Positions 33,422 through 40,235 of a stretch of DNA of 64,000 bases are shown here, one piece after another. The position numbers and the translations under genes were made by a program. The stretch covers positions 496,001 through 560,000 of the forward strand of contig CAVXYW010000002.1 of assembly GCA_963766295.1 (NCBI GenBank), in the 5' to 3' direction. The notes under the pieces are model-generated. The model did no database searches and was not told the DNA's origin. It saw only the letters and a list, made by a program, of their open reading frames with translations. This DNA comes from JBBDRJ01 sp963766295 (GTDB lineage: Bacteria; Actinomycetota; JAICYB01). Position 1 is the stretch's first letter. Each line of letters starts with the position of its first letter.

Positions 33422-33985
33422 ATGGCCGACTTTCAGATCCGCGGTCTGAGGACTCTCATCACGAGTATCCGCGCACTCCGTCGCGAGCATGTTGGAGGCG
33501 CCACGATCGTCGTGCGTTTCGTGTCCGACCACGAGGCGCTCCACCGGCAGGTCGTGGTCGACTTCCGATTCTCTTCCGGGCGGCTCGTAGGCACCGACGT
33601 CGATACCGAGCAGGCTGCCGATGTGACGTTCCATGGCAACTACGCCGCGCTACATGACTACATGACGGGCGCGACCTCGATCGCCGGGTGCTTGGATGCG
33701 GGTCTACTGAGGACCGACGGATCCGACGAGCAGGAGCGTCTCGCGGTCAACGAGCTCGACTGCGACGTCAGTAGCGAGGCGATCGAGGCTACCGACCGAG
33801 GTTTCCTTGCTGCCCGACTGGCCGTGATGCAGACCGGTGTCATAACGGATCCGATCATGGACCCCGACTTCGTTTTGCGACCGCAGATATCCGAGGACCG
33901 GGAACGGCAAGCCGACCTTGTCGTCGGCGAATGGGAACGGCGGACGGAGCTTCTACTTGCCGACCAGGACCAGACACCTAACTAG
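33422..33985 (+). CDS. SCP2-like (sterol carrier-type) domain protein
   Basis: Protein of 187 aa, ATG three bases after the hydrolase stop. The middle part VVVDFRFSSGRLVG, DVTFHGNYAALHDYMTGAT and SIAGCLDAGLLRTDG fits the SCP2 fold, in which a hydrophobic tunnel binds sterols or acyl chains. The N-terminal 40 and C-terminal 70 residues are outside that domain, the end being highly charged (ERQADLVVGEWERRTELL). The assignment is by pattern only. Its stop directly abuts the displaced tRNA-Cys fragment that marks the left end of the integrated element. Confidence 0.6.
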   Translation: MADFQIRGLRTLITSIRALRREHVGGATIVVRFVSDHEALHRQVVVDFRFSSGRLVGTDVDTEQAADVTFHGNYAALHDYMTGATSIAGCLDAGLLRTDGSDEQERLAVNELDCDVSSEAIEATDRGFLAARLAVMQTGVITDPIMDPDFVLRPQISEDRERQADLVVGEWERRTELLLADQDQTPN

Positions 33986-34029
33986 AGGCGGCGCGCGGAA
34001 TCGAACCACGGTGGGGGGATTTGCAGTCC
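33985..34029. repeat. Left attachment repeat: displaced 3' half of tRNA-Cys
   Basis: These 45 bases are identical to 38190-38234, which cover the 3' half of the intact tRNA-Cys gene from the anticodon region through the T arm to the acceptor end. After 34029 the two sequences diverge completely, so this copy lacks the 5' half and cannot be a tRNA gene. This is the direct-repeat footprint of site-specific integration into a tRNA gene. Confidence 0.88.
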
Positions 34030-34243
34030 GAATGCGCGAGTCTCGAACGGTGCTAGTTCGTGCCCATAGGTGCCTCCACCTGCGGCGTTGCGGCACAGTT
34101 CTTCCGATTAGCGGCCTCATTGATCAACGAATGTCGAAGGGTGCGTTTGCACGATGTTAGCGGGAGCCCGCAGAGCGTTATTGTCCAGTACCTTCGCTAC
34201 TCGGGAAATTCGTCTGGCTCCTGGTCGCCGTTGCAATCGATGC

Positions 34244-34534
34244 TCACAGCATCGGGCGTCCAGTCGATTTCAAGCACCACCGAATTAGTCGCACGAGCAC
34301 CGCCGCTACACGTACGAAGTTCACGTGGTCCAACTCTGTCTGTCCTTCGTCGGATGCGGCTGAAACGAGACATGTAGACGTCGCTGGTGCATCACCCGTG
34401 TTGATCACGTCGACGGAGACCCGGTAACCCCCATCCACTTGCTGCCCGACATCTGCTCGACCGAGTAGCGGCGAGCCAGAGCTGCAGCCTGGAAGAAGAG
34501 AAAGCATCAACACCGCAGCACCGAGGATTCGCAT
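34244..34534 (-). CDS. Small lipoprotein of the island, probably frameshifted
   Basis: Protein of 96 aa from ATG 34534, with signal sequence RILGAAVLMLSLLPGC as lipobox. GGYRVSVDVINTGDAPATST resembles an extracytoplasmic immunoglobulin-like module. After NFVRVA the frame yields an unlikely tail (VLVRLIRWCLKSTG). One base of frame change in a GCGGCGG stretch would give GGARATNSVVLEIDW followed by an acidic end, stopping at 34197. I infer a one-base deletion relative to the ancestral gene or to the true sequence. Function unknown. Confidence 0.55.
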   Translation of the reverse strand: MRILGAAVLMLSLLPGCSSGSPLLGRADVGQQVDGGYRVSVDVINTGDAPATSTCLVSAASDEGQTELDHVNFVRVAAVLVRLIRWCLKSTGRPML

Positions 34535-34608
34535 CGGTGTCACTCTTCGCCGGGCTGATCGTACCCCGATAGACGCGAAAGGACCCGACTCAAGAAGTCG
34601 GCAGACCG

Positions 34609-35082
34609 TCACAGGCGGGTTCCGCAGGCCGTACAAGCAGTCGTGTTGGCTTCTAGTGGTGTTCCGCAGCGCGAGCAGGTCGCATGCACATTGTCGAAAA
34701 GGCCGATGGCGTCTGCCTCACTAAAGGTTGTCGAAGTTGTCCGCGCAGGTGGAGGAGGTGGAGGAGGGGGTGGAGGTGGAGGAGGCGGTGGAGGAGGAGG
34801 AGGCGGTGGAGGAGGAGGAGGCGGAGAGGTGCTGCCCGCAGTTGCCGAGTGGGGTCTGGCCCAGGTTGTTGATTCCCGCGTAGAACGTCTTGAAGAGATC
34901 CCTTCCGAGATGGCACCGATTCCTCCGAAAATTAATGCGAAGGGCAGATAGAGAGCCATCAAGATGGGAATCAGAAACAACTCCCAGCCGAACAAGGCCA
35001 TCGTCAAGGTGTTCCGGCCGAACAAATCCACGTAAATCTTTTCCCACCACCAACCGATTGGGCCTAGCGGGTAGTCGAACAC
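34609..35082 (-). CDS. Membrane protein with 26-proline run and C-terminal zinc ribbon
   Basis: Protein of 157 aa from GTG 35082. One or two N-terminal membrane segments (LFLIPILMALYLPFALIFGG) are followed by a short Ser/Thr linker, exactly 26 consecutive prolines, another linker and a zinc-ribbon-like end with CSRC and CTAC. I know no family for the full architecture. The last 19 bases of the upstream gene overlap its start, suggesting coupled translation. The proline run would stall ribosomes without EF-P. Function unknown. Confidence 0.6.
   Translation of the reverse strand: MFDYPLGPIGWWWEKIYVDLFGRNTLTMALFGWELFLIPILMALYLPFALIFGGIGAISEGISSRRSTRESTTWARPHSATAGSTSPPPPPPPPPPPPPPPPPPPPPPPPPPARTTSTTFSEADAIGLFDNVHATCSRCGTPLEANTTACTACGTRL
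34747..34824. repeat. Imperfect NGG triplet repeat encoding 26 prolines
   Basis: Read on the + strand this is 26 consecutive NGG triplets (mostly AGG and TGG with a few CGG/GGG); on the reverse strand they are CCN proline codons. The purine-rich strand contains many closely spaced G pairs, so length variation by slippage or G-quadruplex formation is conceivable. Confidence 0.8.
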
Positions 35083-35627
35083 TCCCTTGTCGGTTGTCTC
35101 TGCGGTTGTTGGGTCCTCGTCGAAAAGGTGCCGTCGTCATAGAGGACACTGAGAGCGTTCCTCACCCGTGTAGCGCTCGCGATCCAGCGGCTACCGTGGT
35201 CCTCTCGTTGCGCTGTGAAGCATGCCAATGCAACATCCGGGGCGGCGAAGCTGTCGGATAAATCGAAGCACCCTTTGGAAAGTCGAGCTTGCTCCTCCTG
35301 ATCCTCGATCCAGACCAAGAGCGCATCCTTGAATTCAGTTAGCCGATCACTAACTTCAGTGGGGGCCTCGTCAACGAGGAAGACCCAATTCTCGTAAGAG
35401 GATCTGATAGCGGCCAGTTTGGAGCTTCCCGTTTCGTAGAACTCTTCCCACTCGGCAGCCGTTGTCGGTGGTGTTGTTTGAGAGATCGAGAGGTATTCGT
35501 CAACGGCCTCAGAAAGGTCATTCGTTGCGCTTCGCAAGTCTGATGGCGACGCCACGACCGGGGTGGCTAGAACTACGGACAGCGTGAGGGTAGCGACCGT
35601 TAGATGAACCGCCAGCCCTAGCATCAT
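35064..35627 (-). CDS. Secreted protein of the island, unknown function
   Basis: Protein of 187 aa with a signal peptide (LAVHLTVATLTLSVVLATPVVA). The mature part is mostly helical and acidic (DLRSATNDLSEAVDEYLSIS, LTEFKDALLVWIEDQEEQAR), with two Cys (GCFDL and ALACF) that could form a disulfide. I recognise no family. It overlaps the downstream polyproline protein gene by 19 bases. Confidence 0.6.
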   Translation of the reverse strand: MMLGLAVHLTVATLTLSVVLATPVVASPSDLRSATNDLSEAVDEYLSISQTTPPTTAAEWEEFYETGSSKLAAIRSSYENWVFLVDEAPTEVSDRLTEFKDALLVWIEDQEEQARLSKGCFDLSDSFAAPDVALACFTAQREDHGSRWIASATRVRNALSVLYDDGTFSTRTQQPQRQPTRECSTTR

Positions 35628-35692
35628 GACTCCTGTCTAGAGGGTATCTGCTCTCACCGCGCTGCAGATCCAGGAGGCAGCCAGGGGGCGAG

Positions 35693-36061
35693 TTAGCCGG
35701 GTCCACGCCACCAGTCTTGTACCCACTCCCAGAAAACGTATATGAAGCTCAGGGTCAAGAAAGCGGCGAATGCTCCTGCGGCAATCTGAAATATCCAGTC
35801 GAACAGACTCTTCCCTGAGGATTGAGGGGAAGTTGATGGTGCTCGCGGCGCCGGGTCTCCCCCATGGGTGTGGTACTGACCGTACGTAAGGCCCCAGCGC
35901 GGACAATTGGTACTACAAGTGTGGCCACCACGTGCGTCCGTGTTGCCGGGATGAGCAGTCGCCGTATGCATCTGTCCGGCAAGGACGAACAGACAAGAAA
36001 AGAATAGAACCGCTTGCCGGATCGCCACCCGAATGCGACCGGCACGTTGGGGTTGAGTCAT
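35693..36061 (-). CDS. Exported YHYH-like small protein with C-terminal membrane anchor
   Basis: Protein of 122 aa. A signal peptide (VLFFSCLFVLAGQMHTATA) is followed by HPGNTDARGGHTCSTNCPRW and GLTYGQYHTHGG, a Cys/His-rich pattern seen in short exported YHYH-type domains often found beside nucleases or calcium-binding repeats. A Ser/Pro linker and one C-terminal membrane helix (FQIAAGAFAAFLTLSFIYVF) follow. The His and Cys residues suggest metal binding. Function unknown. It begins 11 bases from the end of the upstream lipoprotein gene. Confidence 0.6.
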   Translation of the reverse strand: MTQPQRAGRIRVAIRQAVLFFSCLFVLAGQMHTATAHPGNTDARGGHTCSTNCPRWGLTYGQYHTHGGDPAPRAPSTSPQSSGKSLFDWIFQIAAGAFAAFLTLSFIYVFWEWVQDWWRGPG

Positions 36062-36072
36062 TCCGCGAAGTC

Positions 36073-36750
36073 CTAGTTGAATTCGCCTGATACCAGCTGG
36101 CGCATCTTCGCTTCTGATTTCCTGGCATAGGCGCCTGTGTCCGCCAGCTGCACGCCAACGTGGCTTATGACGGCCCCGATGCGGATGTAGACAGTATCCC
36201 GCGTGTATGGAAAGTCTTGGCCGCTGGCTTTGCTCCGGTCCGTAACGGACAGCCTGAATGCCAGCCGTTCATCGCCTAGTGGGTTCATTGATAACGCGGC
36301 AAGTTTGTAAGTACTTACGTATTCGTCGAAATCCTGTATCCATTCCTTCGTAGCGCCAGCGCTGCGTAATCTGTTCATGCTCTCGACCGCTTTGGCTTCC
36401 GACTCAGTGAGCACAACTGTGTTGGTGACAAAACCAACTGGGGCGAAGGGTTGCTGTTGGCCTTGGCTGAACCCCTTGGCTGCCCGTGCGGCTGTTGGGA
36501 AATCAGCTGAAGAGAACTGACCGCCGATTTGAACGAATGTCTTCGGATCGGTAGGGAGATCCACCTCCGACCAGCCCTCTTCCATGTCTTCGATTGAGAA
36601 GACGGCTCGCTGCACAGCCGAGGCGGAGATGGGTGGTGCGGTTTGTACAGGCGTCGAAGTGCCGTCGGTACTGAGGTCCGGCTTATCCGAGCAGGCTGTT
36701 CCCGCAATGACGACGGTGACGATAAGGGCAACCAAGCTTCGAACCCGCAC
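36073..36750 (-). CDS. Lipoprotein of the island, unknown function
   Basis: Protein of 225 aa. The signal sequence ends in a lipobox (VVIAGTACSD) followed by a Thr/Pro/Ser-rich linker. The globular part (VFSIEDMEEGWSEVDLPTD, FVTNTVVLTESEAKAVESMN, GAVISHVGVQLADTGAYARK) has the look of the variable sensor-type lipoproteins common in actinobacteria, with no catalytic motif. It is the first of a run of reverse-strand exported-protein genes. Confidence 0.62.
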   Translation of the reverse strand: MRVRSLVALIVTVVIAGTACSDKPDLSTDGTSTPVQTAPPISASAVQRAVFSIEDMEEGWSEVDLPTDPKTFVQIGGQFSSADFPTAARAAKGFSQGQQQPFAPVGFVTNTVVLTESEAKAVESMNRLRSAGATKEWIQDFDEYVSTYKLAALSMNPLGDERLAFRLSVTDRSKASGQDFPYTRDTVYIRIGAVISHVGVQLADTGAYARKSEAKMRQLVSGEFN

Positions 36751-36761
36751 GACCGCAGTCT

Positions 36762-36984
36762 AGGCAGAGTCATCGAAGGGCTAAGCCGGATTCGCTTTCA
36801 TGACTTGAGGCACACGCATGCGACTCTCGCTCTTGCGGCTGGAGTCCCGGCGAAGGTGGTTTCGGATCGGCTAGGTCATGCAACCGTCGCATTTACTCTT
36901 GATGTCTACTCACATGTTCTTCCGCAGATGCAGGAGGACGCTGCGTTGAAAGTTGCCGAAGCCATTTGGGGTTCCGGAGGTTAA
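36762..36984 (+). pseudogene. Tyrosine recombinase (integrase) C-terminal remnant
   Basis: About 65 codons match the C-terminal end of phage-type tyrosine integrases: RFHDLRHTHATLALAAGVP (catalytic Arg and His), LGHATVAFTLDVYSHV (second His and the nucleophile Tyr). The N-terminal DNA-binding domain, the first catalytic Arg and the core are missing; upstream sequence belongs to the opposite-strand lipoprotein gene. It is the only recombination gene inside the element flanked by tRNA-Cys repeats, and supports integration by this type of enzyme. Confidence 0.85.
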
Positions 36985-37016
36985 ACTCCGCTCGGATAAT
37001 CTCCGTTGACCGTCAG

Positions 37017-38003
37017 CTAAACGGGTTGCGACTCAAGGAACCCCAAGAATTCCTCAAGCATCGTGCGAGTCCTCTCGGCTTCGGAGCGGAACAACTCTTC
37101 TGTGCTTGGTGAGTCCTCGTAGGCGCCCCACTGGTCATCGCGCTCAGCCGAATATCGATGTACGAACCGCTCAATACTGTCAATGGCGTTCTCGCCTTCA
37201 TAGAACTTTCGGAACGGGTCGCGATCTCGCTGCAAACGATCGAGGGATAGAAGGTCCGTCAACGCGTAGCTCCCGGCGGGCTGCGAGGACTGCTCCAAGC
37301 GGAAGTTTGCGAGTCTGGACCAGAACTTCGGGAACGCCCGGAGCAAGCGGACTCGAAGTGAGCCATAGGTTTTCATCTCCTGGTCGATCCAGGGTTCATT
37401 CGCTAGATGTTTCTCCAGCAATCGCGTCAGCGCTTCAAAGTCACTCTTGTAGTCCTCGACTACGAGCCTGACATTTGTCGTTCGCTCGATGAGTTCGAGC
37501 GCGTCCTTCGGTGTCATTACGGTGATTCCGAACTCATCCTTAAGGACGCGTACTCGGCGAAGGATGTCTTCCTTGTCGTCGGTAACAAAGATGTCGCGCT
37601 CTCGCAATTTGTGAGCGATCAGATGGTCGATGTCTGCGATCTTTTTCTCGTACCGTTTGTCCGTATTAGTTAGTGCGGGAAACAGCGTCGCTCTGAGACG
37701 GTTCTCTAGAAGGACTTCATCATCTCCGGCTAGGGTGTCGAGACCGTCGAGTCGAGAAGCTCCTATCCGGAAGACGCCCCCGATGGTTGGGAACATTTCG
37801 AGTTTCCGAACGAGCTCTATTCGGCGCGAATCGTTTCTATCGCGATCAACATCTCGACGAAGGGCGCTGGTGACGCAGAGGTTCACTGCACCTTGCAAGG
37901 TATGCCGGAGGATGGCAGTGAGTTCGTCAACCGATGTCGCAGTTGACGAGTCGAACTCGAACAGATTGATCACACAGTTCGTGTCGAGCGTCAGGCGCAA
38001 CAT
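37017..38003 (-). CDS. PIN-like domain protein of the island
   Basis: Protein of 328 aa from ATG 38003. The N-terminus LRLTLDTNCVINLFE has the first acidic residue and Asn of a PIN nuclease, and a second acidic cluster lies in IADIDHLIAHKLRERDIFVT followed by DDKEDILRRV. PIN domains are metal-dependent RNases found in toxin-antitoxin and RNA-processing proteins. The C-terminal half (about residues 175-328) is helical and unassigned. No small antitoxin gene is adjacent, so a defence or stand-alone role is more likely than a classical VapBC pair. It is the gene nearest to the tRNA end. Confidence 0.65.
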   Translation of the reverse strand: MLRLTLDTNCVINLFEFDSSTATSVDELTAILRHTLQGAVNLCVTSALRRDVDRDRNDSRRIELVRKLEMFPTIGGVFRIGASRLDGLDTLAGDDEVLLENRLRATLFPALTNTDKRYEKKIADIDHLIAHKLRERDIFVTDDKEDILRRVRVLKDEFGITVMTPKDALELIERTTNVRLVVEDYKSDFEALTRLLEKHLANEPWIDQEMKTYGSLRVRLLRAFPKFWSRLANFRLEQSSQPAGSYALTDLLSLDRLQRDRDPFRKFYEGENAIDSIERFVHRYSAERDDQWGAYEDSPSTEELFRSEAERTRTMLEEFLGFLESQPV

Positions 38004-38101
38004 GTGAGAAGACTAGCCTTGGCAGCGGCAAGCTGATGTCGGTGACTGGCGGGCCAGTAGCTTCGGCGGGATGGCATGTCTTGTGCGGATTCCGTCGCGT
38101 T

Positions 38102-38116
38102 AGCAAACGGTTTGCT
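38102..38116. promoter_or_regulatory. 15-bp perfect palindrome near the right end of the element
   Basis: AGCAAAC and GTTTGCT flank a single central G. The site is 99 bases upstream of the PIN gene start on the reverse strand and 74 bases from the right attachment repeat. It could be an operator or an accessory binding site for recombination proteins. Confidence 0.4.
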
Positions 38117-38189
38117 TGGTTGGGTTCCCCCTGGGTTCATGGAGAACGCAACGTCTACAAATCGCGCCTCTCACCTGCACTACTCCAAC

Positions 38190-38234
38190 GAGGCGGCGCG
38201 CGGAATCGAACCACGGTGGGGGGATTTGCAGTCC
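38190..38234. repeat. Right attachment repeat within tRNA-Cys
   Basis: Identical over 45 bases to 33985-34029. It covers the tRNA-Cys gene from just past the acceptor end to the anticodon stem. The 5' half of the tRNA lies outside the repeat on the right, so this copy was supplied by the element and keeps the tRNA functional. Confidence 0.88.
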
Positions 38235-38261
38235 CCTGCCTAGCCACTCGGCCACGCCGCC
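38191..38261 (-). tRNA. tRNA-Cys (anticodon GCA)
   Basis: Read on the reverse strand the 71 bases fold as a cloverleaf. The acceptor arms are GGCGGCG and CGCCGCC with discriminator U; the anticodon stem GGGGA/TCCCC encloses the loop CTGCAAA (anticodon GCA at 38229-38227); and the T arm is CGTGG-TTCGAAT-CCGCG. CCA is not encoded. The 3' half coincides with the attachment repeat of the adjacent island. Confidence 0.95.
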
Positions 38262-38336
38262 AGGACTGGCCAGGATACCGGGTAAGCATCCGACCCCTGA
38301 CATCTTCAACCCGGAAGGCCTTGTAACATTCCTTTC

Positions 38337-38942
38337 GTGAAGCGCCGCTGGCTAATCCCGGTCGCAATCGTCGTCGGTCTGCTGCTTGTGATCGTCCTGC
38401 CACTGATCGGCACGTACAACTCACTCGTGCAGAAGGAAGAGGGCGTCGATACTTCGTTCTCCAATCTGGACGCTCAATTGCAGCGACGGTTCGATCTGAT
38501 CCCCAACCTGGTGAACGCCGTCCGCGCCACGCTGGAGCAGGAACAGGAAGTGTTCGGTCAGATCGCTAGAGCTCGGCAGAACTACGCAGGCGCGGACTCC
38601 AACGAGGACCGAGTAGAGGCCGGAAGTCAGCTCGAAGGCGCCCTCTCTCGACTGCTCGTGATAATGGAGAACTACCCGGTGCTGCGTAGCAACGACAACG
38701 TTCGAGATCTGCAGGTGCAGCTCGAAGGCACCGAGAATCGGATCAACCAATCCAGGCGCGACTACAACGAAGTCGTGCGGGACTACAACGTGAGTGTCAG
38801 GCGCTTCCCGCGCAGCATCCTCGCCGGCATGTTCGGCTTCGACCGCAAACCGCTCTTCGAGGCGGATGTTGGTTCTCGCGACGCGCCGGAAGTGGATCTG
38901 TCAACGGACGAAGACGAAGACACGCCGGCCCCGACGGGGTGA
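38337..38942 (+). CDS. LemA family protein
   Basis: Protein of 201 aa from GTG 38337. One N-terminal membrane helix (WLIPVAIVVGLLLVIVLPLI) is followed by the LemA signature YNSLVQKEEGVDTSFSNLDA and QLQRRFDLIPNLVNAVRATL, then long helices and a basic RDYNEVVRDYNVSVRRFPRS. The acidic C-terminus (DLSTDEDEDTPAPTG) is variable. LemA proteins have an extracytoplasmic-type helical bundle of unknown function and are regularly encoded next to TPM-domain proteins, as here with four bases of overlap. Confidence 0.92.
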   Translation: MKRRWLIPVAIVVGLLLVIVLPLIGTYNSLVQKEEGVDTSFSNLDAQLQRRFDLIPNLVNAVRATLEQEQEVFGQIARARQNYAGADSNEDRVEAGSQLEGALSRLLVIMENYPVLRSNDNVRDLQVQLEGTENRINQSRRDYNEVVRDYNVSVRRFPRSILAGMFGFDRKPLFEADVGSRDAPEVDLSTDEDEDTPAPTG

Positions 38943-39715
38943 TCCGCAGGACGCTGCTCGGCGTTTTTGCCGTCGCATTGCTTGCCCTGACTGCGACCTC
39001 GGCAGCCGCCCAGGATCGAAACACCGACTTCCCCCGATTCACCGCTCCCGTCGTGGACGACGCAGGTGTCGTGCCGGATGACGCGGAGCGAAGGGTCGAC
39101 GCAGCTCTTCGGGATTACCAGAATCGCTCCGGGAACCAGATAGCCGTATGCGTAATCGAAACCACGGGCGACGTTGCCCTCGAGGACTACACGATCGACC
39201 TTGCCCGCGAATGGGGCGTCGGCACTGAAGGTGAAGACAATGGCGTGTTGCTCCTCATCGTCTTGGAAGACCGGCGCCTCCGGATCGAAGTCGGACGCGG
39301 CTTGGAGGGTGACCTGACCGATATCGAATCCGGACGGATCATCCGGGAACAGATAACGCCTCGGCTCGTCGATGGCGATGTCGGTGCCGCGGTCGAGGCA
39401 GGAACAAATGCCATCCGCGCTGCTCTCGGTGATACGCAGGCCGCTCCGGTCGCGGATCCGGCACCGGCCGAAGACGATGGCAACCGTTTCCCCGGAGCGG
39501 CTCTTTGGATCGTTCCGTTCCTTCTGTTCGGTGTGCTCGGAGGGATCGGACGCCGAGCGCGTCGCGGACGCGGCTGGGGGATGGCGCCGATCTTCTGGGG
39601 TGGCGGATCGGGTGGCTCCGGTGGTGTTGGATGGGGTGGCAACGGAGGAGGCGGTGGCTGGAGCGGTGGGGGTGGCGGCGACTTTGGGGGAGGAGGTGCG
39701 AGCGGTGGCTGGTGA
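38939..39715 (+). CDS. TPM-domain membrane protein (YgcG/Psb32 type)
   Basis: Protein of 258 aa from GTG 38939, overlapping the lemA stop (GTGA). A signal peptide (LLGVFAVALLALTATSAAAQ) leads to the TPM domain: VVDDAGVVPDDAERRVDAAL, NQIAVCVIETTGD, EDNGVLLLIVLEDRRLRIEV and GRGLEGDLTD. One membrane helix (ALWIVPFLLFGVLGGIG) and a Gly/Ser/Trp-rich tail follow. The LemA-TPM pair occurs widely in bacteria and is thought to act on membrane or photosystem-like complex maintenance; the exact role is unknown. Confidence 0.9.
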   Translation: MIRRTLLGVFAVALLALTATSAAAQDRNTDFPRFTAPVVDDAGVVPDDAERRVDAALRDYQNRSGNQIAVCVIETTGDVALEDYTIDLAREWGVGTEGEDNGVLLLIVLEDRRLRIEVGRGLEGDLTDIESGRIIREQITPRLVDGDVGAAVEAGTNAIRAALGDTQAAPVADPAPAEDDGNRFPGAALWIVPFLLFGVLGGIGRRARRGRGWGMAPIFWGGGSGGSGGVGWGGNGGGGGWSGGGGGDFGGGGASGGW

Positions 39716-40115
39716 GTTGCCGGCTCTTAGCCGGCGCAGGCGAAAGAAGGTCGATCAAGCCGTGCAGGCGGCCGAGCGACTTACGGGCTTGCAGTTCTGC
39801 ATCTATCTGGGCCCGGGTGAATCAGACCCGCGCCAGCACGCCGAGAGCTTGTTCGTGAACGCCGGGCTACACGAGCGGCCGGCCGTACTGATCCTGGTCG
39901 AAGCCGACAGGCGCAACGTTGAGATCGTCACGGCGCCCGCTATAAAGGAACGGATACCCGACGACGTCTGTGCTCTTGCGATCGAAGAGATGACTCCGCT
40001 ATTCGCAGCCAAGCGTTTCGACCAAGCGTTGGTGGCCGGGGTCCAAAGCTTGGCGAGCCACGCCGGACCGGGCGCGCCCACCGGCGACGACCTGCCGAAC
40101 ATCGTCGGCGAGTAA
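39705..40115 (+). CDS. TPM-like / DUF5130-type protein
   Basis: Protein of 136 aa from GTG 39705, behind GGGAGGAGG, overlapping the TPM gene by 11 bases; a GTG at 39696 is also in frame. RRKKVDQAVQAAERLTGLQF, CIYLGPGE, AVLILVEADRRNVEIVTAPA and HAGPGAPTGDDLPNIVGE match the short actinobacterial TPM relatives. There is no signal peptide, so it is probably a cytoplasmic counterpart of the preceding protein. Function unknown. Confidence 0.8.
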   Translation: MAGELPALSRRRRKKVDQAVQAAERLTGLQFCIYLGPGESDPRQHAESLFVNAGLHERPAVLILVEADRRNVEIVTAPAIKERIPDDVCALAIEEMTPLFAAKRFDQALVAGVQSLASHAGPGAPTGDDLPNIVGE

Positions 40116-40129
40116 GCGTGCCCGCACGC
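40116..40129 (+). terminator. Hairpin directly after the LemA-TPM operon
   Basis: GCGTGC (40116-40121) pairs perfectly with GCACGC (40124-40129) around CC, starting at the base after the stop codon. There is no T-tract, so intrinsic termination is uncertain, but position and GC-rich stem suit the end of an operon. Confidence 0.45.
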
Positions 40130-40235
40130 TGGCGCGGATTACTTACCATGTAGGCTGGGTAGGTTAAGTAGGAGCGCATGCGGGGCCGGCGGTCATCCAC
40201 GCCGCGTCAATAGTTGACAGCTCCTGGAGATCGCA

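Larger units (their letters stand above)
34030..38234. mobile_element. Small integrated element (genomic island remnant) in tRNA-Cys
   Basis: The region between the 45-bp direct repeats is about 4.2 kb and carries the copy that restores the tRNA 3' end. It is visibly AT-richer than the flanks: bases 36301-36360 contain 26 G+C of 60. It holds six reverse-strand genes and a truncated tyrosine integrase. Five of the six products carry a signal peptide, lipobox or membrane helix; the sixth is a PIN-domain protein. With only an integrase fragment it is probably no longer self-mobile. No replication, packaging or conjugation gene is recognisable. Confidence 0.82.

Noticed and set aside
33985..34029. 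A second tRNA-Cys gene
   Set aside because: Only the 3' half matches; the 5' acceptor strand, D arm and half of the anticodon stem are missing, so it is an attachment-site remnant.
34643..34951. Glycine-rich protein on the + strand over the polyproline region
   Set aside because: It is the complement of the proline codons; the reverse-strand frame has membrane helices and a zinc ribbon, the + frame only low-complexity Gly.
36643..36761. N-terminal part of the integrase frame
   Set aside because: This stretch is antisense to the start of the lipoprotein gene and has no similarity to integrase; the recognisable part begins after 36762.
37017..38003. VapC toxin of a VapBC pair
   Set aside because: Length of 328 residues is more than twice that of VapC and no small antitoxin gene is adjacent.
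40213..40218. TTGACA as the -35 of the response-regulator promoter
   Set aside because: The matching -10 would fall on the GTG start codon itself, too close to the ribosome site; no suitable -10 is present.
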